From the NCBI RefSeq assembly GCF_000143415.4, contig NW_003314269.1:486034-550033 (forward strand): DNA of 64,000 nt, read 5' to 3'. Below, piece after piece: positions 24,989 through 36,209 of this stretch. The translations under genes and the position numbers were made by a program. Below the pieces are notes generated by a model. That model saw only the letters and a program-made list of their open reading frames with translations. It searched no databases and was not told the origin of the DNA. Numbering within the stretch: the first letter of the stretch is position 1; every line of letters begins with the position of its first letter. This DNA comes from Selaginella moellendorffii. Lineage: Eukaryota; Streptophyta; Lycopodiopsida; Selaginellales; Selaginellaceae.

Positions 24989-25015
24989 GACACGTCAGGC
25001 TACCTGACACGTGGC
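24989..25015 (+). promoter_or_regulatory. paired ABRE/G-box-like elements before the ERF gene
   Basis: GACACGTC (24989-24996) and ACACGTGGC (25007-25015) flank a short inverted repeat (TCAGG cta CCTGA). ACACGTGGC is the classical ABA-response/bZIP core. They lie 80-100 bases before the TATA box. Confidence 0.5.
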
Positions 25016-25091
25016 ATCACCCGGGCCGTGGATTCCCCACCTGAGGGTAACGCCGCCATTTTTTTTTATTCGTGGAATATGCGCCGGGGCT

Positions 25092-25098
25092 TATATAA
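25092..25098 (+). promoter_or_regulatory. TATA box of the ERF gene
   Basis: TATATAA 70 bases before the ATG at 25168, predicting a 5' UTR of about 45 bases. Confidence 0.6.
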
Positions 25099-25167
25099 AT
25101 TTCTCCCGTGTTCTTTAGCTTGGATTTCTTCTCCACTGATCAGTCGCTTGGAGCGTGTGCTAGGGCG

Positions 25168-26442
25168 ATGAAGCGAGCGCGATGCGATGGCAGCGATGGA
25201 GCGGCGGCGGCGGCGGTAGCGAAGCCTTCGCCTCTTGCTCCTCCGGCGGGCGAGGGGCGGTATCGGGGCGTGCGCCGGCGGCCATGGGGGCGCTACGCGG
25301 CGGAGATCAGGGATCCCAGGAGCAAGGAGCGGCGATGGCTGGGCACCTTCGACACCGCCGAGGACGCGGCGATCGCCTACGACAATGCCGCCAGGGCGAT
25401 GCGCGGCGCGCGAGCAAGAACGAATTTCCAGTATTCTTCTTCTTCCTGTTCGTCTCCTTCTCCTTCTTCTCCGCTCGCTTCCTCCTCATCGTCTTGCTCC
25501 GGGTGTTATTCCTCGGGGCCGACGCTATCGCAGTGCTCCTCGAATTTGGCGGCGCCGATGGCCCCTCTCCCGGCGACCATGGAGCTCGTCCAGCGCGGGC
25601 CATTCTTGCTTCCCAGGATCGCCCAGGGCTTCGGGCAGGCGCCGAGCCAGCCCCTCCAGCACCACCGCTGGCCGATCTACGATTCGAGCAACATGTCCTC
25701 CTCTCCTTCTTCTTCCTCCAACGCCAAGAGTTCTTCCATCCAGCCATCTCTTTCCACCAACATCCAATCCGCCGCTACTGCCACTACTGCCACCACCACT
25801 ACCACCACTCCGATCAAAAGCACTGGACCTTTGTCTCCGCGGGATCTTTGTCCAGATCGTCACTCCTCGAGCAGCAGCACTGCGAGCTTCGAGAGGCATC
25901 ACGACCGTTCTTCCTCCTCCGCGTCGTCTCTATGGCTCCAAGTCGCGGCTCAAATGCAAATCCAGCAGCAAGATCATCCTCCCGAGCAGCGGCTCTCCCC
26001 GGACGAGATTTGCAGTGGCTTCATCTTCGACGCTAGCAACTTAAACATCCCCAGCTTGTATGAGGTGAGCTGTGGACTTTGGAGTGACACCATAGCCACC
26101 ACCAACAGCTCATCCTCGTCGCGCGAGTTTAATCCCGGCACCACCACTGCCACTCCCCCGAGTTCTTGCAGTGCGATCCAGCCACAGGTGACGATCGCCC
26201 AGCAGCAGCAGGTAGCGATTCCTGCAGCGTCTCCTCTTCACGATCATCGAGAGAAAGAAGATCGTCAGAATCAGGATCAACAAAACGGCGGCGGCGGCGG
26301 CGGCCAAGTCAGGAATCTCACCGACGAGATTATCGACGACGTCGAGAGTTTTTCATCATCGCTGCTCGGTGACGAATCCACGTTGATGTATGACATGCAG
26401 CTCCTCCAAGGCTTGGTGTGCATGCAATCCTATCTGGATTGA
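25168..26442 (+). CDS. AP2/ERF transcription factor, ESR/LEP/PUCHI-like (group VIIIb)
   Basis: Intronless, 424 residues. A single AP2 domain lies at residues 31-88: [20 protein letters not shown], then [15 protein letters not shown] and [11 protein letters not shown]. The Ala and Asp of the ERF class are present (AAEIRD), which favours GCC-box binding. The [15 protein letters not shown] block and the very N-terminal domain place it with the DRN/ESR, LEP and PUCHI factors, which control organ initiation and meristem fate in angiosperms. After the domain the protein is Ser/Pro/Thr-rich with Gln runs and a poly-Gly run, ending in an acidic segment ([16 protein letters not shown]) that may activate transcription. 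The start is the first ATG after the TATA box; subgroup assignment is from motif memory. Confidence 0.9.
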   Translation: MKRARCDGSDGAAAAAVAKPSPLAPPAGEGRYRGVRRRPWGRYAAEIRDPRSKERRWLGTFDTAEDAAIAYDNAARAMRGARARTNFQYSSSSCSSPSPSSPLASSSSSCSGCYSSGPTLSQCSSNLAAPMAPLPATMELVQRGPFLLPRIAQGFGQAPSQPLQHHRWPIYDSSNMSSSPSSSSNAKSSSIQPSLSTNIQSAATATTATTTTTTPIKSTGPLSPRDLCPDRHSSSSSTASFERHHDRSSSSASSLWLQVAAQMQIQQQDHPPEQRLSPDEICSGFIFDASNLNIPSLYEVSCGLWSDTIATTNSSSSSREFNPGTTTATPPSSCSAIQPQVTIAQQQQVAIPAASPLHDHREKEDRQNQDQQNGGGGGGQVRNLTDEIIDDVESFSSSLLGDESTLMYDMQLLQGLVCMQSYLD

Positions 26443-26740
26443 TCGCGACGCCAAAAGCGAAGCTTTTCTCTCTTCTCTTTTGTTTTTGGTTCTTCGTGTG
26501 GGTTTTTTACGACGCCATCCCCCCCACCTGGTGGTACTGCTTTTACTGTAAAGAAAACTGCTGGATGCGGGGGATGATTAGCGAAGTACTTACTTTTATT
26601 ACTACAGTAAAAAGAAAAACATGTTAAAGCACCGTACCAAGATCCTGGGAATTTATTGACACAAACTCGGGCAGTATACTTACAAACTTTGCTTTCTTCG
26701 TCGTGTACATTCATAGATATACATATGTGCTTGCCATGCT

Positions 26741-28353
26741 TCAGTAAAGAAACGGTATTAACGCCTTCCTGTTCTTGGGATAGTTCTCGAACTTGGACAG
26801 ATACCACTCATGTGTTTCCTTGGCGGCCAGATAGAGATTTGAGAACTGGACGAAACAAAATCAAAAATCACGATCAAATTTCCACCTTTATCGACAAAAA
26901 GAGAAAAAGAAAAAAAGAATTTAGTACCACCCAGGCGAGTAAAAACCATATCGTAGCTTGCGTCCCTCCACTTGCAAACACGAGGCCGAAGTACATGACC
27001 TTTCCAAAAAAAAAAGTAGAGGAGTTTAAGTCGGAAGTATGATGCGAAGCTCCGGGGGAATGAACTTACGATCTCGGAGAGGTAATGAGCGCAGGAAACT
27101 TTGTCAAACCAGTCCCCATATGGTATCACGTACGTTTTGCCTTCTCCTGACTCTTCTTCGCTCGAGAGCGAGGCCTAGAGAGCAAAAGCAAAGCCCGATT
27201 AAGGAGCCGGCTTTTCCAGAAGCCCAGAAAACGAGGAGCACTTACCAAGATCTGATGGCACTTGTACTGGTGGTACCACCCCCATAGAAAGAGTAGCGCA
27301 CCCAGCCACTGGTACCAGTTCAGCCTCCATGGCGAGTAATGGAAACATTCCCACCACCGCGTGTCGGGGTTCCAAGCGCACGAACTCCGTAACCGGCCCT
27401 GTGAGACCGTGCCGAGAGTGTTGATCATGATCTCTCCGATTTCTTGGCAGCACAGCGAGAGTGGAGCTGCCACATAGAAGCTGAGAAAAGTAAGCTCTCC
27501 AAGTCCGGAAACTCGAGAAAACCAAAAGCAGTGCTACTCACAAGAGTCCGACGAGGTAGCCGAGGAGATGCATCCGAGCGTCCGGGCCATAGGATAGAAC
27601 CATCAGGGACTCGTAAAGCCTCCGGCACACCTGGAGCTCCATAAGGAGTAGCAAAAGGACGACCGTCCAGCCCCGTTGCTTCTGCTTGGCCATGGACGGG
27701 ATGGAGCCCGAGCCGGCGGAAGCTCCAGCCCCGGTGAATTGCTCGACCAGCGCCGAGAACTGGATTCCATCTGTTGCTGATGATAGTGTACACATGCACG
27801 ACGAGAGTGTGGCCGTGGCGAGCAAAAGAGTGTTCCAAGTCACACCAACAACGTAGAAGTGCGTGAAGAAGCTCTGTGGAACAGTGAATCTCTGCAAGGA
27901 AAATGTAAGTTGACACTGTTGGAGTACGTGGAGCAAAAATCCACAGTTGGTTTCTACCTAAGGGAAAGGAAGCTATGGAAGTGAATTGAAATGGAAAGGA
28001 AAATGTAAGTTGGCATGCGGAGAAAAAAATCCACAGTGGAGAAAGCTATGGTTTAGACCTAAGGGAAAGGAAGCTATGGAAGTGAATTGAAATAGACGGA
28101 GTGTGGAGTATGTCGACATGAGAAAAATCCAGTGGAGAAAGCTATGATTTCTTCCTAGCTATGGAACTATTAATGAAATGCTTACCTTTGACGAAGAAGA
28201 AGAAGAATAGAGGAGCTTTCCTCTACGGCAGCAGGCAAGCACCAGAGATCGGAGAGGATGGAGCGCTTTAATTGGCAGCGCCGCCGCGACACAGATTAAA
28301 GCAGCGCCGAGCCATGCAGCGCCCAGGAGCCTATCGATCTCCGCGAAATCCAT
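26741..28353 (-). CDS. PPRD: polyprenol reductase (SRD5A3/PPRD type)
   Basis: Six exons on the minus strand (28186-28353, 27542-27891, 27246-27480, 27070-27174, 26928-26999, 26741-26845) give 344 residues. Several hydrophobic helices are seen. The C-terminal steroid 5-alpha-reductase domain is clear: [19 protein letters not shown] and [14 protein letters not shown], ending ALIPFLY. This class reduces the alpha-isoprene unit of polyprenol to dolichol in the ER, supplying the lipid that ALG5, 3 kb away, glucosylates; the proximity is probably chance. I chose ATG 28353; an in-frame ATG 15 codons upstream exists. It diverges from the CBS gene, with 368 bases between starts. Confidence 0.9.
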
Positions 28354-28721
28354 CTGGAAACAAACATACGAGAGAATTTTAGCAATGTAGAGATCCATAC
28401 CGTGATCGCAAACATCAATGCTCGGAAGAAAACCCTAGAAAACCCCTGTATATTCTCTCTACACGTGTCGTCTTGCTGTAATCCCAGCTGGTGGCCTGAG
28501 AGGCCGCCACCTCATCTCTCACTGTGCGACTTTCTTTTCACTGTGTTTTCTTAGGGTTTATGCGATCGCGCTCTTCTTTGCGGGAGATTTGCACGTCATT
28601 CCAGGTATGATCGTCGCGTAGCAAGATCGCGGCGACGCATTTCGCATTTCTTGGCCGATGCGCTCTTCTTGCAGCTGCCGATCGGCGAGTTTCTCTCACA
28701 GATCAGAGATTAGGGACTGCC

Positions 28722-30291
28722 ATGGCGTCGGAGGATCTACATTCGGAGCTCGTGAGGCTGTGGAACGAGCACGAGAGGGTTCTGTGCCAGAGGGGCGTCC
28801 CCTCAGGGATCCAGGAGCTCCTCAACTCCGCCTTTGCGAAGATCCCAGTTTCTTACTTCCCGGACGTGCCGTCTGGCGAAGGTATGAGAAATTCCCATCG
28901 TAGGAACTCTACTGAAAAAAATTTTCTTTGCATGATCGTGGATCACAGTCGTGGAGATCGCAGCTGATACAACCATCGCCGACACCGTTCGAATTCTCTC
29001 GGAGAAGAACATCTTCTCGGCACCCGTGAAGATCCCAGACGCCGACGCCAAGGAGCGCTGGTCCGAGCGTTACTTGGGGATGGTGGACTACTCGGTGATC
29101 ATCCTCTGGGTGCTGGAAAAGGCCGAGCTTGCTGCCACCGCTCTAGCCTCCGGCTCGGCAGCAGCGGCTGGAATGGGAGCCGGCGCTGTTGGAGCTCTCG
29201 GAGCTCTGGCGCTCGGAGCCACAGGACCCGGAGTTGTCGTGGGACTCACTGCTGCTGCCGTGGGTGCCGCCATAGCTGGTGGTGTGGCTGCGGACAAAGG
29301 ACCTGGAAAGAATGCTTCCACTGCGGCGGACTCTCTCGGCGAGGATTTCTTCCGGGTCATTCTCAACGAAGAGCCTTTCAAGTCCACCAAGGTAACGTAG
29401 TATGTCTTCCACCAGCTTATCTTTTGTATCTCCTTCGTTTTGCGCTGCAGGTCTGGGAGATCACGAAGTCGTTTCGATGGGCTCCGTTTCTGCCCGTGCA
29501 ACCGGACGACACCATGCTGACGGTTCTGTTGCTGCTGTCCAAGTTTCGGCTCCGGAGCATCCCGATCGTGGACAAGGACCAGCCGACGGTGAAGAACTTG
29601 ATAACTCAGTCGGCTGTTGTCAAGGGCCTGGCGATGTGCCGCGGACGTGACTGGTTCGACTTCATTGCCGACAAGAGTATCTTTCAACTGGGACTGCCTC
29701 GCATGACCCCGGACCAGGTTTGTCTTTCTCCATCTCTTCCTCATGTCTATAACGCGGCTCCCACAGGTGGTGTCGATTGATGCAGACAAGTTGGTACTCG
29801 ACGCCTTCGTGCTCATGCGCGAGAAGAACGTTGGCGGTCTGCCGGTCGTGAAAGGCGAGCAGAAGGAACTGGTTGGAAACATCAGCATGCGGGACATCCG
29901 GTTCTTGTTGCTTCAACCCGAGCTTTGTTCCAGGCGGAGGTAACCACAGATTTTCTTCTAGTTGACGAAGTAGTAACTCGCTTTTTCTTTGCTGCGCAGG
30001 GAGTTGACGGTGTATGATTTCATGCACAGCGCCAAGTCGTCCACTCACGACCCCCATCCAGCGCTGATGATGCCGCCGATAACTTGCGAGGAGAGCACCA
30101 GCCTGGGCGAGGTGATCGACGTGCTCTCCACGAAAGGCATCCACCGCATCCACATCGTGGACGACAAGCAACGCATCGTGGGTGTGGTGACTTTGCGCGA
30201 CATCATCTCCTGCTTCGTGACGGAGCCCGACAACTACTTCAATAACTTTGGCAGCGTCCTTGCGAGTAGCATCGCCGAGGCTACTACGTGA
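28722..30291 (+). CDS. four-CBS-domain protein, SnRK1 gamma (KING1/PV42)-like
   Basis: Five exons (28722-28881, 28949-29391, 29451-29717, 29767-29939, 30000-30291) give 444 residues. The opening LVRLWNEHER and VSYFPDVPSGE resemble plant KING1-type proteins. CBS modules follow, recognisable by ADTTIADTVRIL, RWAPFLPVQPDDT with SIPIVDKD, DADKLVLDAFVLM with GNISMRDIRFLL, and TSLGEVIDVLSTKGIHRIHI with GVVTLRDII. Such proteins bind adenine nucleotides and act in or near the SnRK1 energy-sensing kinase. Residues about 115-171 (29131-29301) hold an unusual Ala/Gly-rich hydrophobic insert with repeated GxxxG/GAVGALGAL steps, just after the first CBS half, where I recall no such segment in angiosperm KING1. 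True SnRK1 gamma partners in plants are often beta-gamma fusions, so the partner is uncertain. Confidence 0.82.
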
Positions 30292-31749
30292 GATGTCGGC
30301 TGGGCAACTTCCTCGCTTTGTTTCTTCTTCCGGACTTCTTTCGGCTGGTGAGTGCGTAGTCCCCACTGGTAGTCCGGTTCTCAATCATCTTCCAGTTACA
30401 GGGCGTGACTGCCAAAGCAAAAGATTAAAAAAAATTCTAGAGAGCTTGCTTTTGAAAGTACCTTCTCGATCCTCCATGTAAGTTCACGAGAAACTTGCTG
30501 TTGATACAAGAATTGTTGTCTCTTTCATATCTCGCTCCGGTTGGTCTTGTCGAAACTGGTTGGAACTAAGAACAAAAGAGGATGGGCCAGCCTTGTCAAT
30601 CACAAAAAAGTAGTCTTGCCTCGCTCTCACTTCGATCTCTTCGATGTCGAGGGCGGTGGAAGTATCCAGTCCACTGCTAAAACCGACTAAAACCATTGTT
30701 GGTAGTTTGTTCTTTCTTCCGGCTCACGGGAACACTGTTGTCTCGCCTTGCGGATTACTCTCGTCTTTGTTTTCGCTATAAAACTCCGCTGAGCTCGGCT
30801 AGTGCTCGTCTATCCATCGCCCACCTTTGAATATCACGAACACGAGTTGTGAGTGACACCAGCGAGGCAGATCGATTCAACACCCACCTAGAGAGACCCG
30901 GGTGTGCCGGAAATATATTTTTCCAAAGCGAAAGAAGAACTTGTCTTCGAAGCTTACCTGTGTAAGGAAGCTCTCACGAATCGATCTTATTTGCGTGAGT
31001 CAATCTTCGTCTTCTTGGCCGCGTGGTCTCCTCTCGCCCCCTCTGTGTGTCCGTAAGCAAGTTAAAGAAAAGCTATGGCAGTTGAAGGATTGACCTTTGA
31101 TTATTGACCGTCCACTGCGAGCTGTCCTCGTATTAAAGTTTCTCTCTCGCCTTCCTGGCTGCTACCACCGACCTTCCTTACACTACATTTTCTGAAAAGC
31201 CTGCGCGAGAAAGAGAGTTAGCCGGGTGATCGAGCAAACCAAAGGTAAGCCAGCTTACAAAAGAAATAGTTTTTGACGATGGAAATATATACTGATTGAC
31301 CGCTGCTGTTCTCTCGATTCCTGTAGCTCAAAGGAATTAATCCACGGCGACGCAAGAGAGTGTTCAGTGTCTACCTTTATATATGATCTCTCTTTCTGGT
31401 CTATCCCTCCCTCCATCTTGTTCCGGGGCCGCATAGTTGATTGCGACTCCAAATTCTCTTTCACCTTTCACTCGGTAAGTGGATTCGTCGACGTGTGAGC
31501 GAGCCTCGCTCCACTCCGGGAGCACTCATGCGCACGAACTGATATATGGCACGCCAGCGAACATTCGCACCAATCTGCAAGGTGCACTTCGGGCTTTGCG
31601 AGTCAAACAAGGATAGCGGGATCGTCTAGAAAAACTTACGCTCTCTTCGAGGTAAGAGACAAGCCCCTTTGTCTGCGGCTCTCCAGCCTATCTCACTCGC
31701 TTCTCAGCAGGCCGAGGTAGCTAGCCTGCATCGAAAAACAAGGAGCACG
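30292..31749. other. intergenic and probable long 5' leader of the next gene
   Basis: A TATA box (TATAAAA, 30777-30783) suggests transcription starts near 30810, about 940 bases before the ATG at 31750; intron-like donor/acceptor pairs lie between. A 70-codon open stretch at 30484-30696 (-) has no known features. Confidence 0.4.
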
Positions 31750-32160
31750 ATGAATCACATGACGAGATGGTTCGCTATGCTGCTGGGAATGTTTACCGTC
31801 AAGAGAATTTCTAGCAAGGAGTTAGCAGACTCAGAGGATTCGCTCGACAGGTCTGGCTCGCTCTCTGGCAGCGAAGGATGTCTAACTCCAAGGGCCTTGG
31901 CCAAGCTCAAGTGGTTGTCAAAGCGCAAGGAAGCCAAGCGCAAAGCTGCTCTTTTGCGCGTGGAGCAGCAGTACAGGAAGCAGGACGATATGTTCTGGGA
32001 GAACACGGGAGCCGTGTGGCAGAGAACGATTCTCATGGGCGAGAAGTGCGAGCCTCCGGATTTCTCTGGCCTCATCCTGTATGACGAGAGAGGAAATAGA
32101 GTGCCCGAGTATCCTGCAAAGTCACCCAGAGCAGGATCAGGAGCGGGATCACTCTTCTAG
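31750..32160 (+). CDS. conserved small plant protein of unknown function
   Basis: Intronless, 136 residues. It begins MNHMTRWFAMLLGMF, has a basic, Lys/Arg-rich middle (LKWLSKRKEAKRKAALLRVE), and ends with a motif shared, from memory, with a family of small angiosperm proteins: VWQRTILMGEKCEPPDFSGL, then ILYDERGNRVPEYPAKSPR. No function is established for that family. The short hydrophobic N-terminus could be a membrane or lipid anchor, or simply amphipathic. I used ATG 31750; a second ATG lies three codons on. Confidence 0.7.
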   Translation: MNHMTRWFAMLLGMFTVKRISSKELADSEDSLDRSGSLSGSEGCLTPRALAKLKWLSKRKEAKRKAALLRVEQQYRKQDDMFWENTGAVWQRTILMGEKCEPPDFSGLILYDERGNRVPEYPAKSPRAGSGAGSLF

Positions 32161-32864
32161 GAGGTAAGCTACCTGCTGTAATGTCTCGGTTTCAGTTTCA
32201 TATGATTTAACTGGACTCTTCTCGCAGGTACTCGACTCCTGCAAACACCAAAGGATTAAAACAACGATCAAGCACTAGTTTTAGCTACCTGTAGTTGCAG
32301 CTCAGAAGAGAGTGCGTCTTCCCAGTATGTTCTCGAAGTCAAGAATCTGACTTGTTCAGCTATCCAATATTGAAAATCCAAGTTCGGCTTACGGATGTTT
32401 GGAAGATCCATCAGCTACTGCGCTGAAGAGCCCACCATACAGCCTGCCCTCGTTGACTCTTCACTTAGCTCTTTGAGCCAGTTTCCTGAGTTCTTCGATT
32501 ACACCCCGCGATCATCGGAGGCTTAAGTCGCATTGGTAAAGATAGTTTAGACCTTACACGCGATTCATCTTTGTTTGCGTTTCTTGACTGCAAATTCAGA
32601 GAAAACAAGTCGGTGCTTAAAAACAACACAGATATGCTTTGCAGGTGGACCCGTTGTCTGCCATGCGGAAATGGAATTCTGCAAAAACTAGAATCAGGCA
32701 CCCATACTGAAAAGGAATTCTACGAGTACCTGGTGCAAAGGCTTTGAAGGTGGCCAACCTTGAGCAGGGAGTCCCCATACATGGCCAGGCGGAACAAAAT
32801 GGTACGTAGAAGGAATGGATGGAGAAGGTTGAATGTGTAGACAATCGCGTTTATTCAGCGCCTC
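32161..32864. other. intergenic; 3' ends of convergent genes
   Basis: Probable 3' UTRs of the small conserved gene (+) and the receiver-GARP gene (-). Nothing else seen. Confidence 0.4.
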
Positions 32865-34198
32865 TTAGCTTGAGCACTTCTGTTTCGATTCAGCGCGCTT
32901 GCGCTTCCTCTGAGCACGGTACTTCTGAAAATAGTGTTTACACAAGCATACAATGATGTTCTTGTACCCGTAAGCGACTGGCAACATTATGGCGTGTGAG
33001 GGACTCAACGCCCATGATTTCCAGAATTCGAGATGGAATCGCTTTTTCCAAGCCAAGTTCCTCTACAGCCTGAACAAACAACCGGTGAAGATCTGGGCTC
33101 CAACCTGAGAAGAAACATCGTCAAGTCCATAAGAGAGGCGTTCTTACCTTTGTTTTTTTCGTTGTTAAATTTCGTTCTTTTTTGTGACAGTTTTCTACAC
33201 GTTGCATGTGTTGTTCTTGTTGAGCGGCATCGACGGTTCCGGTATGGTCAGATGCTGACCTTTGCATGGACTCCAGCTCGTCATCCAGCGTCACTTCGTC
33301 ATTGCTAGAAGTCAGCTGACCATTCACGCTCTCGCCAGCATACGATTTCATTTCGCATTACTTCTTCTCTGGAAATGTACAAAAATTGTTTCTACTGATG
33401 GATAAAAACTCCAAAACACTACCTGAGATATTGTTACTTTGAGATGTAACTAGAGTGGGAATGCTGTCAGATGTTGTGTTAGATGATTGTTCTAGTCGTG
33501 TCTTGGATTGATCTTCAGTTGTAGAAGTATGTTTTATAGAGATTGTTGATTCACCGATTGGATGAAGATGGACTCGGCTCTGCTCCTTCAAAGCCTGGAA
33601 ATTTACTTAGCTGATTGAAGAAACAAAACATACATTTTTTACCTTTCTTGCTACATGCTGCCAAAGATTTTTGAGTGTTTCGTCGTCAATAGTTCGTTTT
33701 CGAAGAAAACCAGCAGCACCAGCCTGTTTTAAAAACTTTGCGATAGGAAAATCCACTTTCAGAAACTTAAACCTTACAGCAATATCCTCTATGCTAGAAA
33801 CCACTGCATAAACTATCCGGATGAGAATGAGACATGCCAAATGCTTAAAACTCACAAATTATAGGTACACATCGTGGTGTAGAGAGGATTTCAAGGCCTT
33901 TGATGTTCTTGCTCATGGCCTTATAATAAACAAGCATTATTTCTTGATAGGTGAAGAAAATGAAATAGAAATAGTACCTCCAGCAAAGCTATATGAAACG
34001 AGCATGGCTCCATTTGTAATGCTTCACGAACAGAGTCTCCATTCACAAACGTTGTCACTGCCAACATTATCAAGAAAATTCCCAGAGAGCTCTTAAACGA
34101 TCGATCTTACCGCAGTAGTGAAAGATCTCGAGCTTAAGCTTGATCTCTGCCAGAAAATGAGGATCATCGTCCGCAACAAGGACGTGACATCCTTCTCC
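32865..34198 (-). CDS. receiver-GARP regulator (APRR2/GLK-related), 5' end unresolved
   Basis: Minus-strand exons 34111-34198, 33978-34057, 33856-33919, 33778-33803 (26 bases), 33643-33723 and 33423-33594 join in phase to a receiver domain: [20 protein letters not shown], then SFHIALLE (phosphoacceptor Asp replaced by Glu) and [18 protein letters not shown]. Exons ending at 33260, then 33148-33194, 32968-33104 and 32865-32924, encode a GARP DNA-binding domain: [20 protein letters not shown] and [11 protein letters not shown], then [10 protein letters not shown]. This order is that of APRR2-like pseudo-response regulators, relatives of GLK factors that drive chloroplast or pigment gene expression. 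In the joining region, the natural acceptor after 33423 runs into an in-frame TAA at 33358-33360, so how the two halves connect is not settled. The start codon, near 34200-34250, was not found with confidence. Confidence 0.75.
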
Positions 34199-34444
34199 CT
34201 ACGAAACGCAACGATCAGATCGATCCAGACCTCAATGCGATGGATCATTCGCAAGGATGCCGCCCGGCAGCGCCGCCGATCCAGAGGATTGCGCAAGAAT
34301 CCGCCACTGGCGCGCGCGGCATCGGCATCCAGCTTCCAAAATCTAAACCCTGAGCTAAATCACGCCCACGAAGGGAATCGAACCGCGGACGCGTCTCCGA
34401 TGCCGTCCGTGTTAGGGCAAATCAATCGGACGGCTTTCCACACC

Positions 34445-34452
34445 TAGGGTTT
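34445..34452 (+). promoter_or_regulatory. telo-box before RPL18A
   Basis: TAGGGTTT (reverse of AAACCCTA) 54 bases before the RPL18A ATG, as is typical for plant ribosomal protein genes. Confidence 0.55.
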
Positions 34453-34505
34453 AGAGGGTCTTCGCATTTGGGCGGCTGCGGGAGAAAGAGGCGAGGCGCG
34501 GCGCG

Positions 34506-35243
34506 ATGAAGTTCCGGGTAAGAATTCGCAGCTCGAGCGCTCGATCCATCGATTGATCCCTCCCATTGTCTCGCAGTTTCACCAGTACCAGGTGGTCGGA
34601 AGAGCTACTCCCACTCCCGACAATGAGCACCCAAAGATGTACCGGATGAAGCTCTGGGCCGGCGACGAAGTGCGCGCCAAGTCCAAATTCTGGTGAGTCG
34701 AGTCGATTGGATCGATCGATCCATTTCCATTTTCTCTCGATTTACCTTTCTTTCACTCTAGGTACTTCCTTCGCAAGCTCAAGAAGGTGAAGAAGTCTCA
34801 CGGCCAGATCCTCGCTATCAACGAGGTAAAGTTCTTTCTTTTTCTTTCTTTCCTCGATGCTCTAGCCTTACAAGTGAGAACTTTGGAACTTCGTGACACA
34901 GATTTTCGAGAAGAACCCGACCACGATCAAGAACTATGGCATCTGGGTGAGGTACCAGAGCCGGACGGGGTACCACAACATGTACAAGGAGTACCGCGAC
35001 ATCACCTTGAACGGCGCGGTGGAGCAAATGTATGACGAGATGGCGTCGCGCCACCGCGTCCGATTCCCCTGCATCCAGATCATCAAGACGGCGAGCGTCC
35101 CGGACAGTGCTTGCAAGCGCGAGAACACCAAGCAGTTCCACAGCTCGGAGATCAAGTTCCCGCTCATGAACCGGAAGATCCGCGCGCCCAGCCGGAAGCT
35201 CAAGACGACGTTCAAGGCCAAGAGGCCAAACACTTTTGCCTAG
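34506..35243 (+). CDS. RPL18A: cytosolic ribosomal protein eL20 (L18a)
   Basis: Four exons (34506-34517, 34577-34692, 34762-34825, 34902-35243) give 177 residues, as usual for the family. The first exon encodes only MKFR. Strong signatures: [56 protein letters not shown] and [20 protein letters not shown]. It is a component of the 60S subunit. A telo-box upstream fits coordinated expression with other ribosomal genes. It diverges from the receiver-GARP gene over a short promoter. Confidence 0.97.
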
Positions 35244-35705
35244 GCGCGCGCGAGAGAGAAAGGTTTGCACGATCTTGTTTGTGCTGATCAAAGCCTGCGA
35301 GGTTTTCTTTTGTCTTTCCAACCCAAGAACTTTAATGAAGGGACTATGATCTTTCAGCCATCTTGTACTACAGATTAAGAGCAGTGAGTGAAGATGGAAC
35401 AAGTCAAAGTTTGTGGGGTTTGGAAGAATAAAGTTGAAAATGACGGTGAGCTTTTTGCCTGTTTGGATCTGATTTCGATATTTTTACAAAGTAAAACCTT
35501 AGAACGTAGTGTTGATCTTGAGTGATTTTGTGGTGTTCTTGTTTGTTACATGAAGTAGAAAAGTACCAAGATTTTTTGTTTTTTTATCCTTGATCTTGAT
35601 GGATGATTTTTTGGTACCACGCAACAGCTTTTTTTCCATTTTTGTTTCTTCCCAATCTAGAAAGGTACAATGATCTACCAATGCAAGCTAACTATTCCAT
35701 TAATC
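35244..35705. other. 3' region between convergent genes
   Basis: Contains the RPL18A 3' UTR and AT-rich sequence; no separate gene seen. Confidence 0.4.
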
Positions 35706-36209
35706 TCACGCAAAACTCTCCACAGCCAGCTTGGACCACATCACCAGCAATCTCTCCAAGCCTCCTCCATTCTTCCCGGGCTTTTGATCTCCAGAGCTCT
35801 TGAGCAGCGATCCTTGATCCTGGCGATGGATCGTCTCTCGCGGGCGATCCCCATTGCTGGCGTAGAGCTCGAGCTTCGCTTGCGCCTCCTCCAGTCTCCT
35901 CTCCACCGCCGCAAATTCCTCCGCCAAGCGCTGGAGATCTCGCGAGTGAGCCGATCGCTCCATCTCCAATTGCTCCTTGTGGGCTCGGCTCTGCTCCATG
36001 TACTCCACCTCCAGCTGCCCCAGCTGCGCGCACAGACGCTCCTCCGCCTCCTCCAGCTTCCGCTCCTCGATCCTCATGAGATCGATCTTCTTCCACAGCG
36101 ATTCCTCGCGCGCCCTGCTCGATGCCAGCGCCCTCTCCAGCTTCTGATTCCTCTCCGCCACCGATCGCAGCTCTTCCGTGAGCGCGATCTCTCTCTCTGC
36201 CATTGCCAT
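35706..36209 (-). CDS. small coiled-coil protein, function unknown
   Basis: Intronless, 167 residues. From residue 3 to about 115 it is a nearly continuous charged heptad pattern (EREIALTEELRSVAERNQKL, EERKLEEAEERLCAQLGQLE), so a coiled coil is very likely. The C-terminal 50 residues are Ser/Gly/Lys-rich with a small hydrophobic end (LLVMWSKLAVESFA). I do not recognise a family; it may be an adaptor or tether. GC-rich codon use and clean ends support a real gene. The plus-strand 207-codon stretch over the same place is its shadow. It diverges from ferrochelatase. Confidence 0.65.
   Translation of the reverse strand: MAMAEREIALTEELRSVAERNQKLERALASSRAREESLWKKIDLMRIEERKLEEAEERLCAQLGQLEVEYMEQSRAHKEQLEMERSAHSRDLQRLAEEFAAVERRLEEAQAKLELYASNGDRPRETIHRQDQGSLLKSSGDQKPGKNGGGLERLLVMWSKLAVESFA

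Noticed and set aside
34330-34430. Possible tRNA on the minus strand (contains GGTTCGATTCC)
   Set aside because: The B-box-like string is there, but the flanking bases do not pair into T or acceptor stems and no A-box lies at the right distance.
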